A stretch of DNA of 64,000 nucleotides from Streptomyces sp. Mut1. Its GTDB lineage: Bacteria > Actinomycetota > Actinomycetes > Streptomycetales > Streptomycetaceae. The notes below the pieces were generated by a model. The model ran no database searches and had not been told where the DNA came from. It saw only the letters and a list, made by a program, of their open reading frames with translations. Below are positions 49,431 to 58,588 of the stretch, piece by piece. A program made the translations under genes and the position numbers. The DNA is taken from contig NZ_CP120997.1 in assembly GCF_030719295.1 (NCBI RefSeq), forward strand, positions 7,450,001 through 7,514,000, in the 5' to 3' direction. Each line of letters opens with the position of its first letter. Positions within the stretch are counted from its first letter, which is position 1.

Positions 49431-50660
49431 TCAGCGCCCGGGGAGTTCGCGGGGCCGCGGTTCGGGTGCGGGTTCCCTCCGGGCGGGGCGGCCGAGCGAG
49501 GCGACGGCGCTGGTGACGAGGCCGGCGAGCAGCCCCCAGAAGGCGGAGCCGATGCCCAGCAGGGACACGCCCGAGGCGGTGGCCAGGAAGGTGACGACGG
49601 CGGCCTCGCGTGACGCCTTGTCGGCCAGGGCGGATGCCAGCGAGGACTCGATCGTGGCGAGCAGGCCGATCCCCGCGATCGCCAGGACGAGTTCCTGCGG
49701 CATCGCGGTGAGGAGCGAGGCGACGGTCGCGCCGAGCAGTCCCACGCAGAGGTAGAAGACCCCGGCCCAGACGGCTGCCAGATAGCGCTTGTCACGGTCC
49801 GGGTGTGCCTCCTCGCCGGTGCAGATGGCGGCGGTGATGGCGGCGAGGTTGAGCCCGAAGGCCCCGAACGGTGCCAGCACGGCGTTGGCCGCGCCCGTCC
49901 ACGTCATGAGCGGGGAGACCGGCACGTCGTATCCGGAGCCGCGCAGCACGGCGACGCCGGGGAGGTTCTGCGAGGCCATCGTGACGACGAACAGCGGCGC
50001 GCCGACGCTGACGAGCACCTTCCAGTCGAACTCGGGCGCGGTGAAGACCGGTACGGCCGGCGAGAGCCGGACCTGGCCGGGCTGCCAGCCTCCGGTGAAC
50101 ACGGTGGCCACCACCCCCGCGGCGAGCGCCAGCAGCACCGCGTAACGGGGCATCAGCCGGCGGCCCAGCAGGTAGACGACGAACATCGGGAACGCGACGG
50201 CGAAGCTGTGGTGCATGGTGCTGAAGAGACCCGTGCCGAACCGCAGCAGTACCCCGGCGAGCAGGGCGGAGGCCAGCGGCACGGGAATGCGGTTCATGAC
50301 CCGGGCGAACCATCCCGTCACCCCGCTCACCAGGATGAGCAGTCCCGAGAAGATGAACGCGCCGACCGCCTGCGGCATGGAGACCCCGCTCAGGCTGGTC
50401 GCCAGCAGCGCCGCCCCCGGCGTCGACCACGCGGTCACGACCGGAGCCCGGTACCGCAGCGAGAGGCCCGCGCAGGTGCAGGCGAGGCCGATGCCGAGGG
50501 CGAGCATCCAGGAGGAGATCTCCCGCGCGTCGGCCCCGGCGGCCTTCGCGGCGGTGAACACCAGCGCCGCCGAGCTGGTGACCCCGACCATGACGGCGAT
50601 GAGCCCCGCGGCCACGGCGGATGGGGGTGCGGCCGAACGTATGCGGGTGATCGCGAGCAT
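49431..50660 (-). CDS. benE: BenE-type benzoate/H+ symporter
   Basis: This 409-residue polytopic membrane protein, with about 12 helices, matches BenE aromatic-acid transporters. Diagnostic stretches include VTAWSTPGAALLATS (about 74-88), VVTMASQNLPGVAVLRGSGYDVP (about 223-245) and AAITAAICTGEEAHPD (about 271-286). It would import benzoate or a similar aromatic acid with protons. The ATG at 50660 follows GGAAGTGG. It is divergent from an XRE-cupin regulator across 108 bases containing tandem operators, so the pair is probably a substrate-responsive import switch. No benzoate catabolic genes lie in the window. Confidence 0.9.
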   Translation of the reverse strand: MLAITRIRSAAPPSAVAAGLIAVMVGVTSSAALVFTAAKAAGADAREISSWMLALGIGLACTCAGLSLRYRAPVVTAWSTPGAALLATSLSGVSMPQAVGAFIFSGLLILVSGVTGWFARVMNRIPVPLASALLAGVLLRFGTGLFSTMHHSFAVAFPMFVVYLLGRRLMPRYAVLLALAAGVVATVFTGGWQPGQVRLSPAVPVFTAPEFDWKVLVSVGAPLFVVTMASQNLPGVAVLRGSGYDVPVSPLMTWTGAANAVLAPFGAFGLNLAAITAAICTGEEAHPDRDKRYLAAVWAGVFYLCVGLLGATVASLLTAMPQELVLAIAGIGLLATIESSLASALADKASREAAVVTFLATASGVSLLGIGSAFWGLLAGLVTSAVASLGRPARREPAPEPRPRELPGR

Positions 50661-50685
50661 GAGTGAGCCACTTCCCGGTGCATGC

Positions 50686-50717
50686 GTTCCGTATATGGAA
50701 CGTTCTGTTTGTGGAAC
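50686..50717. promoter_or_regulatory. Two tandem 16-bp operators between benE and the XRE-cupin gene
   Basis: GTTCCGTATATGGAAC (50686-50701) and GTTCTGTTTGTGGAAC (50702-50717) are abutting copies, identical at 12 of 16 positions, each with GTTCY/GGAAC dyad arms. They lie centrally in the divergent region and are probably bound by the neighbouring XRE-cupin protein. Confidence 0.8.
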
Positions 50718-50768
50718 ACTAAAGAGACGGGCCGGTGCCCGTCAACCACGAAAGCGGAGCGGGCGGCG

Positions 50769-51341
50769 ATGGGGCTGAACGAGGACGTCGGACGCAGGCT
50801 GCGGGCCCTGCGGCGCGGCATGGACGTGTCGCTGTCGGAACTGGCCAGGCGCTCCGGGGTCGGCAAGGGGACGCTGTCGGAGCTGGAGAGCGGACGGCGC
50901 AACCCCACGCTGGAGACGCTGTACGCCCTGACCACCGCCCTCGGCCGCCCGCTCAGCGCGGTCCTGAGCGACCCCGCGCCCCCGGGCATCCGCACGGGGA
51001 ACGGGCCGGGTGTCTCGGGCAGCGGCGTCACCGCGGTCCTGCTGGAGCGGTACGAGGACGGGGAGGCGGTCACCGATGTGTTCCGCGTGACCATTCACGC
51101 CGGCGCGGTCCAGGAGTCCCGGGCCCATGTGCCGGGTACGTCCGAGAGCCTGATGGTGCTGGCCGGCACCGCGGTCGTCGGGCGGCCGGGCGACCTCAGC
51201 ACGGTCGGGCCCGGAGCCTCGGCGCGGTGGAGCGCCGACGAACCCCATGTCTACGGCGCCCCCGACGGCGATGTGCAGGGCGTTCTCTTCGTGCGCTACC
51301 CGGTCACGGGGGAGGGGCGCGGCGGGCGGGGCGCCGGCTGA
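50769..51341 (+). CDS. XRE-cupin transcriptional regulator
   Basis: This 190-residue protein has an N-terminal XRE helix-turn-helix (about 8-62; SLSELARRSGVGKGTLSELESGRRNPTLETLYAL) and a C-terminal cupin-like beta-barrel (about 85-180; SLMVLAGTAVVGRPGDLSTVGPGASARWSADEPHVYGA). Members of this class bind small metabolites in the cupin and often control a divergent transporter, here benE. The ATG 50769 follows GGAGCGGGCGGCG. It is likely autoregulated through the tandem repeats upstream. Confidence 0.9.
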   Translation: MGLNEDVGRRLRALRRGMDVSLSELARRSGVGKGTLSELESGRRNPTLETLYALTTALGRPLSAVLSDPAPPGIRTGNGPGVSGSGVTAVLLERYEDGEAVTDVFRVTIHAGAVQESRAHVPGTSESLMVLAGTAVVGRPGDLSTVGPGASARWSADEPHVYGAPDGDVQGVLFVRYPVTGEGRGGRGAG

Positions 51342-51369
51342 CCGTGCCGTCCCGCCCGCCGGGCGGCGC

Positions 51370-51960
51370 TCAGCCCGCGCTGAGGAGATTGACCATCCGG
51401 ATGTAGCGGGTCCAGTCCCAGTGCGGGCCCGGGTCGGTGTGGTCGGTGCCCGGGACCTCGACATGGCCGAGGATGTGCGCGCGGTCCTTGGGGATGCCGT
51501 AGCGGTCGCAGACGTCGGCCGTCAGCAGTGCCGACTTCTCGTACAGGGCGTCGGTGAAGTAGGAGGGCTGGTCCACCCACCCCTCGTGCTCGATGCCGAT
51601 GCTGCGGGTGTTGTAGTCCCAGTTCCCGGCGTGCCAGGCGACGTCCTTCTCCCGCACGCACTGGTCGATGTATCCGTCACCCGAACGCACCAGGTAGTGC
51701 GCGGAGACCTGTTTCGCCGGGTTCTGGAAGATCGCCACCGTCTCGGAGAACGTCTCCTGCGTGACATGGATGACGACGTACTGGACGGGGTACGCCGAAG
51801 GGCGCGTGGAGACCGTGTAGTTGGATGCCGAAGCGGGCACCCAGTGCGCCGACGGGTAGTCCGTGGCGCCTGTCGTCGCCGCGGTCGCCCGGACGGAAGG
51901 GGGAAGCAGTACTCCCGCCGCGGCCACCGCGGCGCCCTGAAGGATTCTTCTGCGGTCCAT
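51370..51960 (-). CDS. N-acetylmuramoyl-L-alanine amidase, Tat-type signal
   Basis: This 196-residue secreted amidase begins MDRRRILQGAAVAAAGVLLP, with the RRR-x-L of a Tat-like signal, then a TSARATAATTGATD-style cleavage region near 29. The Amidase_2 (T7 lysozyme-like) domain has YVVIHVTQETF (His65), WHAGNWDYNTRSIGIEHEG and DPGPHWDW (His180 region), which supply the zinc-binding residues. It would cleave the muramyl-alanine amide of peptidoglycan. ATG 51960 has AGGAG five bases upstream. Confidence 0.9.
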   Translation of the reverse strand: MDRRRILQGAAVAAAGVLLPPSVRATAATTGATDYPSAHWVPASASNYTVSTRPSAYPVQYVVIHVTQETFSETVAIFQNPAKQVSAHYLVRSGDGYIDQCVREKDVAWHAGNWDYNTRSIGIEHEGWVDQPSYFTDALYEKSALLTADVCDRYGIPKDRAHILGHVEVPGTDHTDPGPHWDWTRYIRMVNLLSAG

Positions 51961-52156
51961 GCGTACTCCTGTGGGGGGTGGGTGATTCGGGTCCGGCCGG
52001 CCCGGCTGCCGGGCACGGGGCCGGCGGCCTGTCCGGTGACCGGAACCCGCTGTCCGATGTGCGGCCGAGCGATGTGCGGGCCCCACCGTACGGGCGCCGC
52101 GCGGGTCGCGGAAGACGGCGGGAACACCAAATCCTTTCCACGGAGAGGGTGTTGAG

Positions 52157-52183
52157 GGGGCGCGCGGATCCGACGCGCGCCCC
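52157..52183 (-). terminator. Hairpin terminator of the SNF2/SWIM operon
   Basis: GGGGCGCGCG (52157-52166) pairs with CGCGCGCCCC (52174-52183) around a seven-base loop, about 20 bases beyond the SWIM gene stop. Confidence 0.8.
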
Positions 52184-52202
52184 TCCGGCGGCCCGCGCCC
52201 CC

Positions 52203-53549
52203 TCAGAGGCCACGGGCCTGCGCCCACGCCGCCGCCGGATCGTCGTCGGCCGGACCCGCCGGGAACCACTGCCCGTTCTCCTTGCGGTACGGGTACCAGC
52301 GCCCGTCGGGGCCGTAGCGGAGCTGAAGGCCGCCGTCCGCCGAGGTCCAGCGGTTGCGCTCGGCCCGCAGCCGGGGAGCCTCGTCCTCCTCCCACGCCTC
52401 GGCGAGCCGCGCCCTGGCCCGGACCAGGACATCGGAGTCCGGCGCCCGGTCCTCGTCGAGCACGGCCAGGGCTGCCGCGCCGCCGTACCGCCAGGCGGCG
52501 ACCGCTGCTGGCAGCCCGCCGCGCGGGCGCCCCGAGCCGGCCGCCAGCCGCTTCACGATCCACGGCTCGGGGCGTGCCTCGGCGGCCAGCCGCACCGCGT
52601 CCTGCCGCACCGTCGGCTCCGCCGCCGGCGGGCGGTGCTCGTGGCCCGGTGCCAGCGCGTCGGCCAGCATCCGGTGAGCCCGCGCCGCGCTGTCCGTCGC
52701 CAGCATCTCCAGCGCCGCCGGGTCCACCCCGGGCTCCGGATCGGTCTCCGTGTCCAGCGAGGGCGCCGCGCCCGGCGCGTCGGGAAGCTCCGGAGGGGCA
52801 GGCAGCGGGGGCAGGATGCCGGCCTCGGCGTACGCCTGCGCCGCCGGTACGCCGGGCACCTCACGGCCGCCCGCTGCCCGCTGCCCGGGTCCGGCGACGG
52901 GGTCCGGCTCCCCGGCCAGGGACGCGATCCGCTCCTGGAGCTCGTCCAGCAGCCGCCGCTCACCGCGCCCCCGCATCAGCAGCAGCACGAAGGGGTCCTG
53001 GTCCAGCAGCCGCGCCACCTGGTAGCAGAGGGCCGCGGTGTGCGGGCAGTGGTCCCACGCCTCGCACGAGCACTCGGGGTCGAGGTCACCGATGCCGGGG
53101 AGCAGGTCCATCCCGGCCGCCGCCGCGTCCTCGACGAGATGCGGCGGCATCTCCCGGTCGAGCAGCGCCGCGATGTGCCCGGCCCGCTCGACCGCCATGT
53201 CCAGGAAGCGGTCCCAGTCCTGCTCGTCCAGCTCCTGGAGCAGTACATCGCTGCGGTACGTGCTCCCGTCCCGCTCGCGGACCACCGCGGTGATCCGGCC
53301 GGGCCGCACCGAAACGGCACCGACCAGACCCTCGCGGGCGAACCGGCGCCCTTCCTTGAGCTGCCGTCCGTCCAGGGCGGTGTCCTCCAGCGCCTTGAGC
53401 CACGCCCTGCCCCACCAGGAGTCGGCGAAACCGCGGCCGTGTGCCGGGGGCAGGGCGGCGAAGGTGCGCTCCTGACCGGACGGCGCGTCCTCCCGCTCGT
53501 CGCCGTCGCCCCCGTCGGCGAAGACGTCCGCCTCGTATCCGTCCCTCAT
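52203..53549 (-). CDS. SWIM zinc-finger protein coupled to the SNF2 helicase
   Basis: This 448-residue protein has an N-terminal segment (ALPPAHGRGFADSWWGRAWLKALEDTALD). The SWIM finger CSCEAWDHCPHTAAL (CxC and CxH ligands) lies near residues 145-160. An alanine/proline-rich helical linker follows, with a C-terminal tryptophan-rich tail (NRWTSADGGLQLRYGPDGRWYPYRKENGQW). SWIM domains bind DNA or proteins and often accompany SNF2 ATPases. Its ATG overlaps the helicase stop (ATGA), so the two are co-translated and probably form one complex. Its function is otherwise uncharacterised. Confidence 0.85.
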   Translation of the reverse strand: MRDGYEADVFADGGDGDEREDAPSGQERTFAALPPAHGRGFADSWWGRAWLKALEDTALDGRQLKEGRRFAREGLVGAVSVRPGRITAVVRERDGSTYRSDVLLQELDEQDWDRFLDMAVERAGHIAALLDREMPPHLVEDAAAAGMDLLPGIGDLDPECSCEAWDHCPHTAALCYQVARLLDQDPFVLLLMRGRGERRLLDELQERIASLAGEPDPVAGPGQRAAGGREVPGVPAAQAYAEAGILPPLPAPPELPDAPGAAPSLDTETDPEPGVDPAALEMLATDSAARAHRMLADALAPGHEHRPPAAEPTVRQDAVRLAAEARPEPWIVKRLAAGSGRPRGGLPAAVAAWRYGGAAALAVLDEDRAPDSDVLVRARARLAEAWEEDEAPRLRAERNRWTSADGGLQLRYGPDGRWYPYRKENGQWFPAGPADDDPAAAWAQARGL

Positions 53550-56431
53550 CGAGTCCCCCCTCGGAGTTCCACCAGATCGGCCAGTTCCGCGTCGCTCAGC
53601 TCGGTCAGGGCGCTCTCGCCGGAGCCCAGCACCGCGTCCGCCAGCCCCTGCTTGCGGGCGAGCATGTCCGCGATCCGGTCCTCGATCGTGCCCTCGGCGA
53701 TCAGCCGGTGGACCTGCACCGGCTGCGTCTGCCCGATGCGGTACGCGCGGTCGGTGGCCTGTGCCTCCACCGCCGGATTCCACCAGCGGTCGAAGTGCAC
53801 CACATGGCCCGCCCGGGTCAGATTGAGCCCCGTTCCCGCCGCCTTCAGCGACAGCAGGAAGACGGGCTCGGCACCCGCCTGGAACCGGTTCACCATCGCC
53901 TCCCGCGCGGCGACCGGCGTGCCGCCGTGCAGGAACTGGGTGCCGATCCCACGCGCCGCCAGATGCCGTTCGAGCAGCCGGGCCATCCCGACGTACTGGG
54001 TGAACACGAGGACCCCCGCCCCCTCCGCCACGATCGTGTCCAGCAGCTCGTCGAGCAGTTCCAGCTTTCCCGAGCGACCCGCGATGCGCGGCTCCTCCTC
54101 CTTGAGGTACTGCGCCGGGTGGTTGCAGATCTGCTTGAGCGAGGTCAGCAGCTTCACCACGAGACCCCGCCTGGCCATGCCGTCGGCCTCGGCGATCGCC
54201 GCGAGCGTCTCCCGCACCACCGCCTCGTACAGCCCCGCCTGTTCGGCCGTCAGCGACACCGCCCGGTCCGTCTCGGTCTTCGGCGGCAGCTCCGGGGCGA
54301 TGCCGGGGTCGGACTTGCGCCGGCGCAGCAGGAACGGGCGCACCAGCGCGCCGAGCCGCTCTGCGGCCGCGGGGTCGCCGCCCTCCACCGCGCGCGCGTA
54401 CCGGGTGCGGAACGTGCCGAGCCGCCCCAGCAGCCCGGGGGTCGTCCAGTCGAGGATCGCCCACAGCTCGGACAGGTTGTTCTCCACCGGGGTGCCGGTC
54501 AGCGCCACGCGCGCCTTCGCGCCGATGGTGCGCAGGGCGCGGGCCGTCGCCGAGTACGGGTTCTTCACGTGCTGCGCCTCGTCCGCGACGACCATGCCCC
54601 ACTCCGCGGCGGCGAGCTTCGGGGCGTCCAGCCGCATCGTCCCGTACGTGGTGAGGACGAACCCCGAACCCGCCAGGTCGTCCAGGCCGCGGGCAGCGCC
54701 GTGGAAGCGGCGTACCGGGGTGCCCGGGGCGAACCTCTCGATCTCCCGCTGCCAGTTGCCCATCAGCGAGGTCGGGCAGACCACGAGGGTGGGCCCGGCG
54801 GCCCCGTCCAGGTTCTGGCGGTGCAGATGCAGGGCGATCAGGGTGATGGTCTTGCCGAGCCCCATGTCGTCGGCGAGACACCCGCCGAGTCCGAGCGAGG
54901 TCATGGTGTGCAGCCAGTTCAGGCCGCGGAGCTGGTAGTCCCGCAGCGTCGCGGTGAGCGCGGCCGGCTGACCGACCGCCGGCTCCCCGCCGCCGTCCTG
55001 TTGCGACGCGGGGTCGGCGACCCGCTCGCGCAGCCGCTCCAGCCAGCCGGTCGCCCGGACCTCGACCCGGCGGCCGTCGACCTCGGTGGAACCCGTCAGG
55101 ACCGCGCCGAGCGCGTCGATCGGGGTCACCTTGCGGTCCTGGGCCTCCCGGGCGCGGCGCGCCTCGTCGGGGTCGATCAGCACCCACTGGTCGCGCAGCC
55201 GCACCAGCGGACGGCCCGCCTCGGCCAGCCGGTCGAGCTCCTCGCGGCTGAGCTTCTGGTCCCCGAGCGCGAACCACCAGTCGAAGGCCAGCAGGGCGTC
55301 GGAGGACAGCAGCGGCACGGCATCCGACGCGGAACGCGACTGCTTCCCGGGCACGTCGCCGTCCTCGCCGTCCGGTCCGATCACCGCGCGGGCCGTGAGC
55401 TTGCGCGCGGTCAGCTCCCGGGGCCAGTGCACCTGCACGCCCGTCGCGGCCAGCGCCCGTGAGGCGGGCCCCAGCAGTTCGGTGATCTCCTCGTCGGCCG
55501 GCTCCACCGCATCGGGCACGGCCGCCGACAGCAGCGGGGTCAGGGGCGGCCAGGCGCGGGCGGCCCGGCGCAGCATCAGCAGGGCGTCCATCCGGACGCG
55601 CGGGCCGAAGGCCGCCGCCGCCGGGCCGCCGCCGGCCCAGATCTCGGCGGCGTCGGCGACCACGGCCGGATCGCTGACGCTGTGGATCTGCGGAACCACC
55701 CGGAACGACGGCCCCGCCGCGGACGCGTCGTCCCGGCCGAGTCCCGACACCTCCACGCGCAGCGACAGCCGGACCCCCGCGTCATGACCGGCCGCGACAT
55801 CGGCGGCCCACGCGCGATGGCCGGGAACGAGCTGCGGCGCCCGTGCGGTGAACGCGGTACCGCCCGCGGCGAGGGAAGCGGCGGGCGTCCTGGGCAGGCA
55901 GTCCGCGACCGCGTCGAGGAACGCCCGCACCAGCCATTCCGGTTCGGGCAGGAGCAGCGGCCGAGCGGTCGTGTCGAGCGGGACCGCGTGGGCCGTGGGC
56001 GGCATGGACGCGGCCAGGGTACGGATGCGGGTCTGGTCGTCGGCGGTCAGCGGCCCGGCCCGCCAGGTGTCGTGGTCCGTCGCGCTCAGACCCGGCAGGA
56101 GCAGGCCCCGGGCCGCGAACTGGAGGGCCAGCAGCCCCGCCGCGCCCCAGAACGCCATCGACGCGGACGCCTCGGCCGCCGCACGCGCGCGCGTCAGCAC
56201 GGGGAGCGCGTCGCGCACCGGCAGCAGGCGGGCCGGCACCTCGTACGGGAGGTCGTCGGCACCGGCCACGGTCAGCTCCCCGGCCTCCCCGGGGCCGTCG
56301 GGCAGGCCGCTGCCGTCGGGGCGCCAGAAGGCGAAGCGGCCGGTGCGGGAGGGGTCCGAGGGCTGGAAGACCACGGAACAGCCGGTGAGCGCGGAGATCT
56401 CGGCGAGCGAAACGGCAGGGAGGCTGTGCAC
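53546..56431 (-). CDS. SNF2-family DNA translocase/helicase
   Basis: This protein of about 961 residues has an N-terminal SNF2-associated region (about 1-410) and a C-terminal SNF2 ATPase. The motifs are DDMGLGKTITLIALHLH, VADEAQHVKN (DEAQ box), LTGTPVENNLSELWAILD, QYVGMARLLERHL, and the final DRWWNPAVEAQATDRAYRIGQTQPVQ. It should translocate on duplex DNA and remodel protein-DNA complexes, as RapA/HepA-like proteins do. The start is placed at GTG 56431, where sequence similar to family N-termini (VHSLPAVSLAEISALTG) begins; the frame stays open to ATG 56599. No Shine-Dalgarno is convincing. It is the first gene of a two-gene unit with the SWIM protein. Confidence 0.9.
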   Translation of the reverse strand: MHSLPAVSLAEISALTGCSVVFQPSDPSRTGRFAFWRPDGSGLPDGPGEAGELTVAGADDLPYEVPARLLPVRDALPVLTRARAAAEASASMAFWGAAGLLALQFAARGLLLPGLSATDHDTWRAGPLTADDQTRIRTLAASMPPTAHAVPLDTTARPLLLPEPEWLVRAFLDAVADCLPRTPAASLAAGGTAFTARAPQLVPGHRAWAADVAAGHDAGVRLSLRVEVSGLGRDDASAAGPSFRVVPQIHSVSDPAVVADAAEIWAGGGPAAAAFGPRVRMDALLMLRRAARAWPPLTPLLSAAVPDAVEPADEEITELLGPASRALAATGVQVHWPRELTARKLTARAVIGPDGEDGDVPGKQSRSASDAVPLLSSDALLAFDWWFALGDQKLSREELDRLAEAGRPLVRLRDQWVLIDPDEARRAREAQDRKVTPIDALGAVLTGSTEVDGRRVEVRATGWLERLRERVADPASQQDGGGEPAVGQPAALTATLRDYQLRGLNWLHTMTSLGLGGCLADDMGLGKTITLIALHLHRQNLDGAAGPTLVVCPTSLMGNWQREIERFAPGTPVRRFHGAARGLDDLAGSGFVLTTYGTMRLDAPKLAAAEWGMVVADEAQHVKNPYSATARALRTIGAKARVALTGTPVENNLSELWAILDWTTPGLLGRLGTFRTRYARAVEGGDPAAAERLGALVRPFLLRRRKSDPGIAPELPPKTETDRAVSLTAEQAGLYEAVVRETLAAIAEADGMARRGLVVKLLTSLKQICNHPAQYLKEEEPRIAGRSGKLELLDELLDTIVAEGAGVLVFTQYVGMARLLERHLAARGIGTQFLHGGTPVAAREAMVNRFQAGAEPVFLLSLKAAGTGLNLTRAGHVVHFDRWWNPAVEAQATDRAYRIGQTQPVQVHRLIAEGTIEDRIADMLARKQGLADAVLGSGESALTELSDAELADLVELRGGTR

Positions 56432-56684
56432 AGCGATGTCAGAGTCCTCAAATTTGACTAGTCGGCTGAAGTCGCCGAGGGTACCCCAACAATGCCGATG
56501 AATGGCCCCAGAGGGCTGTGATACACGCCACTCCTGGACCTCGGTGGGGCTACCCGGTGCAGTCGGCCCCCCACCCGGCGAGGGGGCTGGCCCCCGCACA
56601 CCCCGGGTGGTGGCTCCATGGCTCCCGAACCCCCCTGAACCATACGTTTTATGAGGTCAGAGCGGATTCGAGACCGGAGACAAC

Positions 56685-57728
56685 ATGCCCCAGGCCGCCA
56701 TGGCCGTCGCGGAACGCACCCGCGACAGCGCCGGAACCACCGGAAGTGACTTCGCGCCCCTGCTGCGAACCGTCAAGGGGCAAGGACTCCTCGAACGGCG
56801 CACCGGCTGGTACGCGGCAGGCATCACCGTCAATCTCCTCGCCCTCGCCGCCGTGTTCACCGGCATCGCCCTCCTCGGCAACACCTGGTGGGTCCTGCTG
56901 CTCACCCTGCCCCTCGCCGTCTTCTGGTCCCGCACCGCGTTCGTCGGACACGACGCGGGACACGCCCAGATAACCGGGAACCGCCGAGCGGGCCGCGCCA
57001 TCGGCCTGGTCCACGCCAACCTGCTGCTCGGCATGAACGAGGCCTGGTGGAACGACAAGCACGTACGCCATCACGCCAACCCCAACCACATCGACAAGGA
57101 CCCGGACGTCGGCGTCGGCGCCCTCGTCTGGACCCAGAAGCAGGCCGCCCAGCGCGAGGGCTTCGCCCGCCGGCTCACCCGCAACCAGGCCCGCCTTTTC
57201 TTCCCGATGCTGCTCCTCGAAGGCATCGCGCTGAAGATCTCCGGCTTCCAGTACCTGCGCCGGCAGCCTGTACGGGAACGTGCCCTGTCGGCCCTGCTGC
57301 TGACCGCGCACCTCGGCCTCTACGCCACCCTGCTGCTCACTGTCATGTCCCCCGGGAAGGCGGTCGTCTTCGCGCTCGTGCACCACGCGCTCTTCGGCCT
57401 CCACCTCGGCATGGCCTTCGCCCCGAACCACAAGGGCATGGAGATGCCCGACCCGGACGGGGACCGCTGGGACCACCTGCGGCGCCAGGTCCTCACCTCA
57501 CGCAACGTGCGCGGCGCGGCCCTCACCGACTGGTTCCTCGGCGGTCTCAACTACCAGATCGAGCACCACCTCTTCCCGAGCCTGCCCCGCCCGCACCTGC
57601 GCCTGGCACAACCCCTGGTCAGGGCCCACTGCGAGGCCATCGGCCTGCCGTACGCGGAAACCGGACTCATCGAGTCCTACCGGCAGGCGCTCGCCCACAT
57701 GCACGAGGTCGGCGCGCCGCTGCGATGA
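56685..57728 (+). CDS. Fatty acid desaturase, di-iron membrane type
   Basis: This 347-residue membrane desaturase has the three histidine boxes HDAGH (89-93), HVRHH (126-130) and QIEHH (about 299-303), plus hydrophobic hairpins at about 43-82 and 215-240. It would introduce a cis double bond into acyl chains of membrane lipids with a ferredoxin-type reductant and O2. ATG 56685 follows CCGGAGA. The 253 bases upstream separate it from the divergent SNF2 gene; they are GC-rich with several potential hairpins, but I recognise no riboswitch. Confidence 0.92.
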   Translation: MPQAAMAVAERTRDSAGTTGSDFAPLLRTVKGQGLLERRTGWYAAGITVNLLALAAVFTGIALLGNTWWVLLLTLPLAVFWSRTAFVGHDAGHAQITGNRRAGRAIGLVHANLLLGMNEAWWNDKHVRHHANPNHIDKDPDVGVGALVWTQKQAAQREGFARRLTRNQARLFFPMLLLEGIALKISGFQYLRRQPVRERALSALLLTAHLGLYATLLLTVMSPGKAVVFALVHHALFGLHLGMAFAPNHKGMEMPDPDGDRWDHLRRQVLTSRNVRGAALTDWFLGGLNYQIEHHLFPSLPRPHLRLAQPLVRAHCEAIGLPYAETGLIESYRQALAHMHEVGAPLR

Positions 57729-57822
57729 CCGCCGCGACGAATACGCGGAAGCCGGAACCGATGGGCACGCACAGGCGTTCTCACATCAGAGGCGGCCACA
57801 GGCCGCGAAGGAGGCACTGACG

Positions 57823-58005
57823 ATGTCGAACAGCGCAAAGATCGCCATCGGGGGAGTCGTCGCCGCAGTTGTCCTGATGCCGTTCATCGGTTTCTGGCTG
57901 TCCCTGCTGGTGCTCGTCGGAGTCCCCACGCTCGCCTATCTGGCACTGGACCCGTCCCAGCGCCGCAGGCTCCGTAGGATCACGCGCAAGGAGATCGGCC
58001 GCTGA
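57823..58005 (+). CDS. Small membrane protein of unknown function
   Basis: This 60-residue protein has a single long or bent hydrophobic segment (residues 7-42) and a basic tail (SQRRRLRRITRKEIGR), so it is probably anchored with its C-terminus in the cytosol. AAGGAGG lies eight bases before the ATG. It sits 95 bases after the desaturase and 30 bases before the MOSC gene, on the same strand. No function is known. Confidence 0.75.
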   Translation: MSNSAKIAIGGVVAAVVLMPFIGFWLSLLVLVGVPTLAYLALDPSQRRRLRRITRKEIGR

Positions 58006-58035
58006 GAGCCGGCCACCGAGAAGGGGGATCCCGCC

Positions 58036-58578
58036 GTGAGCGGCACAGTCACCGTCGTGAGCAGCAACGAGACGTACACCTTCACCAAGCCGAACCGGCA
58101 GAGCGTGACGCTGCTGGCCGGCCTCGGGGTGGACGGGGACGTGCACGCCGGGGTGACGGTCAAACACCGCTCCAGGATCGCCCAGGACCCGACGCAGCCC
58201 AATCTGCGACAAGTCCACCTGATGCACGAGGAGCTGTTCGACGAGCTGCGCACGGCCGGCTTCGAGGTCGCCCCGGGAGACCTCGGAGAAAACATCACCA
58301 CCCGCGGCATAGACCTCCTGGGCCTGCCCGTCGGCACCCTGCTGCACCTCGGTGACGAGGCGGTCGTCGAGGTCACCGGGCTGCGCAACCCCTGCCTTCA
58401 GATCGACAACTTCCGAAGCGGCCTTCTCAAGCAGGTCGTCGGCAGGGACGAGGAGGGCCATGTGGTCCGCAAGGCCGGGATCATGAGCGTCGTCGCGGTC
58501 GGCGGTGTGGTCAGGCCCGGCGACCGGGTCGAGGTCGAGCTTCCCACCGAGCCGCACCGCCCCCTGGAGCGTGTCTGA
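58036..58578 (+). CDS. MOSC domain protein
   Basis: This 180-residue stand-alone MOSC (molybdenum-cofactor sulfurase C-terminal) domain has GVDGDVHAGVTVKHRSRI (about 31-48), GDLGENITTRGIDLLGLPVGT, and the conserved Cys in LRNPCLQID (Cys120), which would bind the cofactor. Such proteins, like YiiM, detoxify N-hydroxylated bases or handle sulfur and Mo cofactor. The GTG 58036 follows AAGGGGG. It may be in an operon with the preceding 60-residue membrane protein. Confidence 0.9.
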   Translation: MSGTVTVVSSNETYTFTKPNRQSVTLLAGLGVDGDVHAGVTVKHRSRIAQDPTQPNLRQVHLMHEELFDELRTAGFEVAPGDLGENITTRGIDLLGLPVGTLLHLGDEAVVEVTGLRNPCLQIDNFRSGLLKQVVGRDEEGHVVRKAGIMSVVAVGGVVRPGDRVEVELPTEPHRPLERV

Positions 58579-58588
58579 CCGCCGGCGG

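Noticed and set aside
52203..55277. One long 1024-codon frame for SWIM plus part of the helicase
   Set aside because: The SWIM gene starts at ATG 53549 overlapping the helicase stop; upstream codons in that frame are shadow of the helicase.
56520..56660. Hairpin-rich leader before the desaturase considered as a riboswitch
   Set aside because: Several GC stems are expected by chance at this composition; I could match none to a known riboswitch core.
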